DNA from: DASUZD01 sp036377055
GTDB lineage: Bacteria; Actinomycetota; Thermoleophilia; Gaiellales; Gaiellaceae
Assembly (NCBI GenBank): GCA_036377055.1
Contig: DASUZD010000041.1
Coordinates: forward strand, 1 to 30,999
Direction: 5' to 3'
Length of the DNA stretch: 30,999 nucleotides
Below the pieces are notes generated by a model. It had not been told where the DNA came from. It did no database searches and saw only the letters and a program-made list of their open reading frames with translations. Positions within the stretch are counted from its first letter, which is position 1, and the number at the start of each line of letters is the position of its first letter. Both the position numbers and the translations under genes were made by a program. Below, one piece after another: positions 7,620-14,464 of this stretch.

Positions 7620-7655
7620 CTCGGGCGCGAGAATACCGCTTTGGATACCCCTTGG

Positions 7656-8042
7656 CTAGACGCGCGCCTGCAAGCGTTCGCGGAGGCCCTTCGAGCCGGC
7701 CTCCGTCAGCCGGACCGCTCGCGTCTCGTCGACCCGCTCGATCCATCCCAGTGCGAAGAGCCGTGAAGCGAGGGCGCCCCCGACCGCGCCGGCGACGTGC
7801 GGACGCCGCTCGGTCCAGTCCGTGCAGAGACGCACGAACGGACGGCGTTCCGACCGAAGCCGGTCGACATCGAGGCCCAGCGCCGAGAGGCGTTGCTCCG
7901 CGTCGTCCCTTAGGTCGCCGTCGTCGAGAAGCGCGTCCGCGACGGCGATTCCGAGGCGGCCGGCGAGATGGTCGCGGCAGGTTCGCGCAGCGCGAATCGA
8001 CTCCGACGCGACGTACGAGGCTCGCGGCCGCGGAGAGCTCAT
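7656..8042 (-). CDS. ArsR-type regulator effector domain lacking the helix-turn-helix
   Basis: The 128-residue protein resembles only the C-terminal half of a group of ArsR-family regulators: RAARTCRDHLAGRLGIAVADALL, then FVRLCTDWTERRPHVAGAVGGAL, then LGWIERVDETRAVRLTEAGSKGL. These proteins normally carry an N-terminal winged HTH of about 90 residues, which is missing. The ATG overlaps the exporter stop by 4 nt (ATGA), so the short form looks like the intended product and is translationally coupled to the exporter. It keeps a Cys and the C-terminal wHTH-like segment. It may bind a ligand or partner without classical DNA binding, or be a degraded regulator. The function is unknown. Confidence 0.7.
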   Translation of the reverse strand: MSSPRPRASYVASESIRAARTCRDHLAGRLGIAVADALLDDGDLRDDAEQRLSALGLDVDRLRSERRPFVRLCTDWTERRPHVAGAVGGALASRLFALGWIERVDETRAVRLTEAGSKGLRERLQARV

Positions 8043-9271
8043 GCCTCGGCCTTCGCGGTGTGCGTCCGAACGGCCGCCACGCGACCTGCGTCGCGAAGCG
8101 CCGTGAACCAGGCGGCGACGCCGATCGCGACCTGGACGAGCGCCGAAAGCCCGATCAGGGCCGTCGCGTCGCCGGTCGCGCCGAGCAAGGCGCCTCCCGC
8201 GATCGACGCGATCGGGATGGCCACGAACGACATCATGCGGCTGATCGCGACCACGCGGCCGAGCACGGCGCGCGGCACCGTTCGCTGCCTGAGCGTGAAC
8301 CACGTCACGACGATGATCATCGTGAAGATCCCGACCGCGCCCCAGGCGATCGCGATCGCGGGCGCGCTCTTCGCCGGGATCAGGAACGCCGTCGCCGCGC
8401 CGGCGCCCAGCATCGACAAGACGATCAGGGCGCCCGCGTGGACCCGCCGGCCGAGCGACGGCGCGAGCACCGCTCCGATCACGGCGCCGACCCCCTGGGC
8501 CCCGAAGACGACACCGACGAGCGAGATCGGAAGGTCGCGGTAGCGGACGAGATAGAAGATGAGGTTCGCCTCGATGAGGTAGAGCCCGACGTTCGTGCCG
8601 GCCATCAGCGTCGAGCCCCAGAACATGACCCGATCCTCGCGCAGGTATGCGATGCCCTCGCGCACCTGCGCCCAGATCCTGATCCCACGCTCGACGACCC
8701 GCGCGTCGGCCGCAAGCCGGATGAACACGATCGCCGAGGCGGAGAGAAGGAACGAGATCGCGTTCGCGAACAGCGCCTGCGTCGTTCCGAGCGCGGCGAT
8801 GATCCCGCCCCCGAGCACCGGCCCGGCGAAGTTGAGCACGCTCTCGACCGTCTGGAGGCGCGCGTTCGCGCGCTCGAGCTTCTCGTCCGGGACGAGCTCG
8901 GGGACGACGCTCTGGAACGCCGGATGGTAGAAGGGGCGCACCGCGGCCAGCGCGAACGCGACGAGGTAGATCATCCAGACCTGCTGCACGCCGGCGACGA
9001 CGAGCACGACGAGGCCGCCGACGATCGCCGCGGATGCGAGGTCGCTTGCCACGAGGAGGCGCCGGCGGTCGAAACGGTCGGCCGCGAGGCCCCCGAAAAA
9101 CGAGAAGAAGAGGTAGGGCGCGTACTCCAGCGCGTAGGTCGTCGCCGTGGAGAGCGCCGAGCCGGTCATCTTCAGGACGAGCAGGGGGAGGGCCAGCCGG
9201 TAGAGCCAGTCGCCGGTCGTCGAGACGAGGAATGCAGCCAGGAGCAGCGGGAAGTTCCGCCTCCCGGTCAT
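8039..9271 (-). CDS. MFS exporter, candidate microcin C-like peptide exporter (MccC-like)
   Basis: The 410-residue protein has twelve predicted membrane helices and is of the EntS/MFS_3 drug-efflux type: RNFPLLLAAFLVSTTGDWLYR at the N-terminus, motif A-like FFGGLAADRFDRRRLL, and FWGSTLMAGTNVGLYL mid-protein. The ATG (9271) overlaps the stop of the MccB-like gene by 4 nt (ATGA), and its stop overlaps the next gene the same way, so the three are translationally coupled. In Escherichia coli the microcin C exporter MccC is also an MFS protein encoded with MccB. Export and self-protection is therefore the likely role. The longer upstream frame is a shadow of the MccB-like gene. Confidence 0.85.
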   Translation of the reverse strand: MTGRRNFPLLLAAFLVSTTGDWLYRLALPLLVLKMTGSALSTATTYALEYAPYLFFSFFGGLAADRFDRRRLLVASDLASAAIVGGLVVLVVAGVQQVWMIYLVAFALAAVRPFYHPAFQSVVPELVPDEKLERANARLQTVESVLNFAGPVLGGGIIAALGTTQALFANAISFLLSASAIVFIRLAADARVVERGIRIWAQVREGIAYLREDRVMFWGSTLMAGTNVGLYLIEANLIFYLVRYRDLPISLVGVVFGAQGVGAVIGAVLAPSLGRRVHAGALIVLSMLGAGAATAFLIPAKSAPAIAIAWGAVGIFTMIIVVTWFTLRQRTVPRAVLGRVVAISRMMSFVAIPIASIAGGALLGATGDATALIGLSALVQVAIGVAAWFTALRDAGRVAAVRTHTAKAEA

Positions 9272-10434
9272 CGCGCGAGCTCGACCTCCTCGGCGCGCTC
9301 CCACGCCGCGCGCCACGGCTCGTCCACGTCGCCGCAGACGGCGCAGTCGGGCAGCCGCTCCCAGGACTCCGCTTCGCGCAGGACGAGGTCCTCGAACCGC
9401 GCCTCGAGCATCCGCCCAGCCGCAGCCGGCGGTGCGACTCCGGTCGCGAGCCGGACGAGCTCGGTGACGAGGAACGCCGTCTGAGCCGTCACGAGCGGGC
9501 AGAACGCTGCGAGGTCCTGCCCGAATCGCTCGCCGGGCCGCTGCCTCGCCTCGATCGCCTCCATCTCGGCGGAGATCGCCGCCGCGACCGGATCGCGCGA
9601 CTCCGCGCTCGTGCGCCAGCACTCGACGCAGCCGGTCCGGCCGGGGAGGACGGTGTAGTGGAAGCAGCGCTGGGTGTCGACGCCGCCCGTCAGCAGGGCA
9701 GTGCGCGCCTGGACGCAGCCCGCGTTCACCCAGTTCGCGACGTGCATCTTCGGCCGGTCGACGGCCGAGATGACGACGTCGCGGTCCTCGACCAGCTCGC
9801 GCACGTCGTCCTCCGACGCGAGCCGCGCCTCGACCGCGTCGATCGTCATCGCCGAGCTCAGGGCAAGCGCCCGCTCGGCCGCGGCCTCGACCTTGCGGCG
9901 ACCGATGTCACGCTCCGTGTAGAGGATCTGGCGGTTGAGGTTCGAGAGCTCGATCGTGTCGAAGTCGACGATCCGGACGTCGCGGACGCCCATCGCGGCC
10001 AGGTCGAGCAGGACGTGGCTTCCGACGCCGCCGACGCCGAGCAGGCCCACGCGGGTCTCCTGGAGCCGGCGCTGAAGCTCGTGCTTGCTGAGCTCGAGCG
10101 AGGCGTACGTCTCGAAGAACCCGAGGTTCCGCGACCACCGCTCGAGGCCTTCGTCGTCGAGCAGCTCGGGAGCGGCGGCGTCTTCGAGGAGCCCCGCTTC
10201 GTCGAGCTGGGCGATCCCCCCGTCGACGTCGTCGGCGCCGAGAGCCGGAAACTCGGCTGCCATCGCCGTCCGCGCCTCCTCGATCGTGCGTGTCCCGTCG
10301 AGCAAGGAGAGCAGCCTGCGCGCGATCCCGTCGGGATCCGCGATCTCGATCACGTTCCCACAGCCCTGGAGGCAGACCGTCTCTCCGACCTGAAACACGG
10401 GCAGCGTGCTCTTCACTCGGGGCCGGTTTGGCAT
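9268..10434 (-). CDS. mccB: MccB-like ThiF/E1 peptide nucleotidyltransferase
   Basis: The 388-residue protein has a small N-terminal domain (about 1-95), PqqD/RRE or peptide-clamp-like (LLSLLDGTRTIEEA, then LDEAGLLED), followed by a ThiF/MoeB adenylation domain. Visible features are the P-loop GVGGVGSH (133-140), Asp157/159, NLNRQ with the Arg finger R168, K181, D226 (SAVDRP), NWVNAGCVQA (234-243), GRTGCVEC and DCAVCGD (zinc Cys 269, 272, 364, 367). The segment order WVN...GGV...PG(R/K)TGC(V/Y)EC matches E. coli MccB (350 residues), which adenylylates the C-terminal Asn of the MccA peptide. Start: ATG with AAGGAGG 9 nt upstream. It sits between a peptide gene ending in Asn and an MFS exporter gene. 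The alternative is another ThiF-type RiPP enzyme. Confidence 0.8.
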   Translation of the reverse strand: MPNRPRVKSTLPVFQVGETVCLQGCGNVIEIADPDGIARRLLSLLDGTRTIEEARTAMAAEFPALGADDVDGGIAQLDEAGLLEDAAAPELLDDEGLERWSRNLGFFETYASLELSKHELQRRLQETRVGLLGVGGVGSHVLLDLAAMGVRDVRIVDFDTIELSNLNRQILYTERDIGRRKVEAAAERALALSSAMTIDAVEARLASEDDVRELVEDRDVVISAVDRPKMHVANWVNAGCVQARTALLTGGVDTQRCFHYTVLPGRTGCVECWRTSAESRDPVAAAISAEMEAIEARQRPGERFGQDLAAFCPLVTAQTAFLVTELVRLATGVAPPAAAGRMLEARFEDLVLREAESWERLPDCAVCGDVDEPWRAAWERAEEVELAR

Positions 10435-10477
10435 GAAAAAGCGCCTCCTTGGAGATCGACCGACATGTAGGGGCGAT

Positions 10478-10526
10478 GGGGCGGTGCTCTCGAGGAGCGC
10501 CGCCCCAATCGCAGGTCAGCAGACCT
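10478..10526 (-). promoter_or_regulatory. Tandem hairpins between peptide gene and mccB (attenuator-like)
   Basis: Read on the minus strand, directly after the peptide stop codon comes AGGTC-TGCT-GACCT (10526-10513). Then comes a strong stem, GGGGCGG (10506-10500) with CCGCCCC (10484-10478), extended by GCTC/GAGC around the loop CTCGA with one C-A mismatch. No T tract follows. In the E. coli microcin C operon a stem-loop in the same place makes most transcripts end after mccA; this hairpin may do the same. Confidence 0.65.
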
Positions 10527-10583
10527 CTAGTTCACAGCTGCGCGTCCAGCCAGGCTGGTGCGCCGCGTATTGATATTCAGCAA
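10527..10583 (-). CDS. mccA: Candidate microcin C-like precursor peptide (18 residues, C-terminal Asn)
   Basis: The reading frame is TTG-start, product MLNINTRRTSLAGRAAVN, ending in Asn-stop. The start is fixed by a perfect Shine-Dalgarno site AAGGAGGTGA (10598-10589) with GGAGG 8 nt from the TTG. An in-frame GTG at 10592, inside the site, would add three residues but fits less well. MccA peptides are short and unconserved (E. coli MRTGNAN) but must end in Asn, which MccB modifies. The gene lies upstream of the MccB-like enzyme with hairpins between, as in the E. coli operon. It is too short for ordinary gene finding. The evidence is position, Shine-Dalgarno site and terminal Asn, not homology. 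Confidence 0.65.
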   Translation of the reverse strand: MLNINTRRTSLAGRAAVN

Positions 10584-10729
10584 CGCAGTCACCTCCTTCC
10601 TTGGCGAGCGACCTGTCGAGGCCGCTCTGGACGACAGAAGCCTGCGCCGGGGCCGCGAACACCCGTTTGCAACAACCCTTACTTGAGTCTCGTGACCCCA
10701 TGCCCTAGGTGTTCTCTCATGATTTGAAA

Positions 10730-10735
10730 ATCGTA
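10730..10735 (-). promoter_or_regulatory. Possible -10 box for the microcin-like operon
   Basis: TACGAT on the minus strand in the pepF/peptide-gene gap. It would give a leader of about 140 nt before the peptide start. No convincing -35 box is seen and other positions are possible. Confidence 0.2.
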
Positions 10736-10755
10736 AACCGGCGAAAATCAGGTAC

Positions 10756-12573
10756 GTGATCGAGGCCGAAGAGGCGAGCCGCGCCGACGTCCGCTGGGAC
10801 CTGACGCCCCTCGAGCCGGCGGCCGGTTCGGAAGAGGCGTTCCGCGAGCTTCTCGACCGGTGCGCCGCGTTCCGCGACACGTACGAGAGCCGCGTCGCGA
10901 CGCTCGATCCGCGCGACCTGCGCTCGCTCCTCGACGAGCTCGGCGAGCTCTGGAACGAGCTCTCGCGGCTCGCGGCGTACGCGACGCTTCGTCTCGCCGT
11001 CGCGGTTGCGGGAACCGAGGAGATCGAGCTCGCGACGACCGCCGACGCCGCGCTCGCGGACGCGGCCGACCTGCTCCGCTTCGTCGAGCTCGAGTGGCTG
11101 GCGGTGGCGGAAGACGCCGCGGCGGCCCAGCTCAAAGACGCGGCGCTCGAGCCGTATCGCCATTCCCTCGGCGCGAGGCGGCGGCTCCGCCCGCACACGC
11201 TCTCGGCCGCCGAGGAGCGGGCGCTCGCCGCACGGGACGCGGCCGCCGAAGACGCGTGGATCGCGCTCTACGACCAGACGATCACGACCGTCGCGGTCGA
11301 TCTCGCCGGCTCGGTGCTCACGATCGACGAGCTCCTCACCCGGCTCCGCGACCCGGTCGCCGCTCGACGGCACGCCGCGCTCGAGGCGCTCGGCGCCGCG
11401 CTCCGCGAGCGGCTGTCGACGATCGCGCACTGCTACGACTCGCTCGTCGCCGATCGCCTTGCCGTCGACGAGCTGCGCGCGTTCGACGGGCCTCGCGCCG
11501 CTCGCGACCTCGAGAACGAGCTTCCGTCGGCCGCGGTCGACCGAATGCTCGCTGCGGTCGAGGATGCGTACCCGCTCGCCCGCGAGTGGTTCGAGCGGAA
11601 AGAGCGACTGCTCGGGCTGCCGTTGACGACCGCCGACGAGCACGCGCCGGTCGGGCCGCTTCCCGAGGTCGGCTTCACGGCCGCGATCGCGACGGTCACC
11701 GAGGTCCTCGACGGGCTCGACCCGAGGCTCGGGTCGGCTGCTCGGCGTTTCGTCGAGGAATCGCGGATCGACGCCGCGCCCCGTGCCGGAAAGGCCGGGA
11801 ACGCCCTCTGCCTGAACGTCTCGCAGGACCGCGACCCGTATGTCCTCGTGAACTACACGGGCCGGCTGAGCGACGCCCTCAAGCTCGCGCACGAGCTCGG
11901 CCACGGTGTCCATCACGCGCTCGCTCGACAGGCGCAGACCCCGCTCACGTTCGAAGCGCCCGTCGCCGTCAGCGAGATCCCCTCGACCTTGACGGAGCTT
12001 CTCGTCGCCGCGGAGCTGATCGCGCGAGCCGCCGACGACGACGTGCGCCGGGCGCTGCTCGCGGAGCGGGTCGAGGCGAGCTTCGACGCGATCTTCCGCC
12101 AGGTGGTCATGACTCGCTACGAGCAGGCCGCCTACGAGACGCGCGCCGCGGGCCAGCCGCTGCTCGCCGAACGCCTCTGCGAGCTCTGGCTCGACGCGAA
12201 CCGCCGGTACTACGGCACGTCGGTCTCGCTTCCGGACGCCTATGCGCCGGGGTGGGCGTACGTCGCGCACCTCGTGCACGGTCGCTTCTACAACTACTCG
12301 TACGCGTTCGCGCAGCTCGCGTGCCTGATCCTTCGCGCGCGCCTCCACGACGACCGCGACGCGTTCGCTCGCCGCTACGTGGCGTTCCTCACGAAGGGCG
12401 GCTCGCAGGGGCCTGTGCAGCAGCTCGCGGAGCTCGGCGTCGACCTCGAGGCCGGCGACGTGTGGGAGCGCGCCCTCGACGAGCTCGCGTCGCTCGTGCG
12501 CGAGCTGCTCGCGGCGACGGAGCCGTCTCCGCCGCCGCATCGGGGCGGCGGCGGAGACGGCGTTCGGGCTTGA
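10756..12573 (+). CDS. pepF: Oligoendopeptidase F-type M3 metallopeptidase
   Basis: The 605-residue cytoplasmic zinc peptidase of family M3 cuts oligopeptides. The zinc motif HELGH is at residues 379-383 (LAHELGHGVHHALA), followed by the downstream Glu region (EIPSTLTELLVAAELI). The C-terminal substrate loop YVAHLVHGRFYNYSYAFAQLA is typical of PepF. Length fits the family (about 600). GTG start; no Shine-Dalgarno site, but a GAAAAT box 7 nt upstream would allow leaderless initiation. It diverges from the microcin-like operon across the 10584-10755 region. It may be housekeeping, or may trim or degrade the peptide product. Its last codons contain one arm set of the terminal hairpin. Confidence 0.92.
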   Translation: MIEAEEASRADVRWDLTPLEPAAGSEEAFRELLDRCAAFRDTYESRVATLDPRDLRSLLDELGELWNELSRLAAYATLRLAVAVAGTEEIELATTADAALADAADLLRFVELEWLAVAEDAAAAQLKDAALEPYRHSLGARRRLRPHTLSAAEERALAARDAAAEDAWIALYDQTITTVAVDLAGSVLTIDELLTRLRDPVAARRHAALEALGAALRERLSTIAHCYDSLVADRLAVDELRAFDGPRAARDLENELPSAAVDRMLAAVEDAYPLAREWFERKERLLGLPLTTADEHAPVGPLPEVGFTAAIATVTEVLDGLDPRLGSAARRFVEESRIDAAPRAGKAGNALCLNVSQDRDPYVLVNYTGRLSDALKLAHELGHGVHHALARQAQTPLTFEAPVAVSEIPSTLTELLVAAELIARAADDDVRRALLAERVEASFDAIFRQVVMTRYEQAAYETRAAGQPLLAERLCELWLDANRRYYGTSVSLPDAYAPGWAYVAHLVHGRFYNYSYAFAQLACLILRARLHDDRDAFARRYVAFLTKGGSQGPVQQLAELGVDLEAGDVWERALDELASLVRELLAATEPSPPPHRGGGGDGVRA

Positions 12574-12628
12574 GGCGCCGACTCGGCGGCGCCGACCATC
12601 AGCACGCACGGGCCTTGCCCGTGCGTGC
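12522..12628. terminator. Three consecutive hairpins between convergent genes
   Basis: Hairpin 1 has arms 12522-12538 and 12545-12561 (17 bp, perfect, loop ATCGGG) and lies inside the last codons of pepF. Hairpin 2 has GGCGCCG (12574-12580) and CGGCGCC (12587-12593), right after the pepF stop. Hairpin 3 has GCACGCACGGGC (12602-12613), loop CTT, and GCCCGTGCGTGC (12617-12628), a perfect 12-bp stem. None has a T tract. Location between pepF and the convergent phosphoesterase gene suits a bidirectional terminator. Confidence 0.7.
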
Positions 12629-12676
12629 GTCTGAAACGGCCGGTCGACACGCTGGGACTCATTGCGAAACCGGCTC

Positions 12677-14389
12677 TTAGCCTCCTGTTTCGACCTGCTT
12701 GGCCTTGAAGACGTTCGAGAGATCGTTCACCTCGGCGTCTCGTGTCACGGTCTTCGTGGCCTCGCCGAGGGAGGGCAGGTGGAACCGCGCCTCGATGGTC
12801 GCGAGGATCGAGGTCGTGTCGTACTGCGTGTGATCGACGACGAAGTTCCCGCGCAGGAACGGCGAGACGATCAGCGCCGGGATGCGCGTCCCCGGGCCCC
12901 ACAGGTCGTGCGGACCGGTCGTCCCGCCCTGGCCGGGCGGCGAGACGTGATCCCACTGGCCGCCGAACTCGTCGTACGTGACGATCACCATCGTGTCCTT
13001 ACTGCAGGCGCTCGCCTGGATCGCCTGGAGCAAGTCGACGAGGTGGCTCGAGCCGCGCGCCTCGCTCGTGTAGCCCGGGTGCTCGTTCTCGAGCCCGATC
13101 GGCTTGACGAAGCTGACCGCGTCGAGCTGGCAGCTCTTGGACGAGTCGCTCACGAGGTTCTGGAACTCGACCTCGTCCTTCAGGTGCGCCTTCCGATTGT
13201 CGAGACCCGCGGTCGTGCTCGGGTCGAAGGCGGCGAAGTAGTTGAACGGCTGGTGGTGGTACTGGAACACCTTGTTCGGGCAGTTCGGCCACGTCGGGTT
13301 CGGGATCGAGTCCGGATCGGTGCAGCCCTCGGCGAGCGTGGCACCGTTCGTCCACCCGGGCGCGCCGACGTCGCCGTCGGCGTTCGACCAGCCGCCCGCG
13401 TACCACGCCCAGCTCACGTTCGCCGCGCTCAGCTCGTCGCCGATCGTGTTGCCGCTCTGCGGCGGCAGCTGCGGCGAGCCCCTGAAGGGCTGGAACGCCG
13501 GCTGGATCGTGTTCACCGCGAAGTCGCCGCACGCGCGGTTCGGCACGGCCGACGGGCAGAGCTGCGTGAGCTGCCGATCAAGGACCGGGCCGGTGGGCGT
13601 GTAGAGCGGGTACGCGGCCGGCATCCCGTTCGAGTCGATGATCGAGTGGTTCGCCACCGGAGCGCCGGGCCATACAGGCGACGCCGCCGCGATCAGCCAC
13701 TGGTGGTTCAGGAACGACCCGCCGAAGGCCGACTGGAACAAGTCGTCGGCGATCGCGTAGTGCGGGTGCCCGCCTGAGTGCAGGTAGGCGTAGATCGGCA
13801 GAGCCCTCGTGTCGTAGTAGCCCTGCGTGAGGCCGACGGCGTCGCTGCCCGTCGTGTAGAGGTTCTGGGCGCCGTCGTTCAGCTGGTACTGCTCCTGGTA
13901 GAAGCGGTGCACGATGTCGCGCGTGCAGCCGCCGGGCAGGTTCGACGGGCTCGGCGGCAGGCCGTTCGGCGCGAAGACGCCCGGCTGCGGACACGTGCGC
14001 GCGTCGGGCGGCAGGAATGCGTCGATCTCGAACGGGTCGTTCGTGAAGTGGCTCGCGATCCCGTGCGCCGCGTCGGTACACGTCACCGAGAGCGGCGGCG
14101 AGGTCAGGTTGACGTCGTTCTGGAGCAGGCAGCCGTACGCGGCGCCGGCCTCGTCGACCTGCGTCGTGTGCGCAGCGTCGGCGTTTGCGAGACCGTTCAC
14201 GCCCTCCCAGCCGCCGTAGAGGTTGTCGAAGCTGTGGTTCTCCTCGTAGATGACGACGATGTGGTTGATCTTCTGAAGCTGGTCGTCGCCCCGCGCGGCC
14301 CCCGCCCCGCCGGCGGCTGCAAAAGCCACGATCCCGCCGGCCAGCGCGAGAAGCGCCGCCCGGCCGAAACTCCTTCGGACGAAGCTCAT
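12677..14389 (-). CDS. Secreted phosphoesterase (acid phosphatase / phospholipase C family)
   Basis: The 570-residue protein has an N-terminal signal peptide (SFGRAALLALAGGIVAFAAAGGAGA). It belongs to the alkaline-phosphatase-like phosphoesterase family that includes AcpA and bacterial phospholipases C. The metal-binding motif EENHSFDNLYG is at residues 49-59. A second conserved block, VIVTYDEFGGQWDHVSPP, lies near residue 470 and is followed by GPGTRIPALIVSPF. Substrate (phosphomonoester or phospholipid) cannot be decided. ATG start with a purine-rich GGAGGGG about 7 nt upstream. Several Cys residues suggest disulfides outside the cell. Convergent with pepF. Confidence 0.85.
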   Translation of the reverse strand: MSFVRRSFGRAALLALAGGIVAFAAAGGAGAARGDDQLQKINHIVVIYEENHSFDNLYGGWEGVNGLANADAAHTTQVDEAGAAYGCLLQNDVNLTSPPLSVTCTDAAHGIASHFTNDPFEIDAFLPPDARTCPQPGVFAPNGLPPSPSNLPGGCTRDIVHRFYQEQYQLNDGAQNLYTTGSDAVGLTQGYYDTRALPIYAYLHSGGHPHYAIADDLFQSAFGGSFLNHQWLIAAASPVWPGAPVANHSIIDSNGMPAAYPLYTPTGPVLDRQLTQLCPSAVPNRACGDFAVNTIQPAFQPFRGSPQLPPQSGNTIGDELSAANVSWAWYAGGWSNADGDVGAPGWTNGATLAEGCTDPDSIPNPTWPNCPNKVFQYHHQPFNYFAAFDPSTTAGLDNRKAHLKDEVEFQNLVSDSSKSCQLDAVSFVKPIGLENEHPGYTSEARGSSHLVDLLQAIQASACSKDTMVIVTYDEFGGQWDHVSPPGQGGTTGPHDLWGPGTRIPALIVSPFLRGNFVVDHTQYDTTSILATIEARFHLPSLGEATKTVTRDAEVNDLSNVFKAKQVETGG

Positions 14390-14464
14390 CCGCTATCCCC
14401 TCCCCTTGGTCTCCCCCCCGGGAACTATCGGTCCCCGAACTATGTCACCGAAAGCGGGTCAGAT

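Noticed and set aside
10516..10701. A 61-residue minus-strand frame with four Cys overlapping the candidate peptide gene, considered as an alternative RiPP precursor.
   Set aside because: Its ATG has no Shine-Dalgarno site, the frame does not use the strong AAGGAGGTGA site, and it ends in Cys rather than the Asn expected for an MccB substrate. It could still be a leader-region ORF, but nothing positive supports it.
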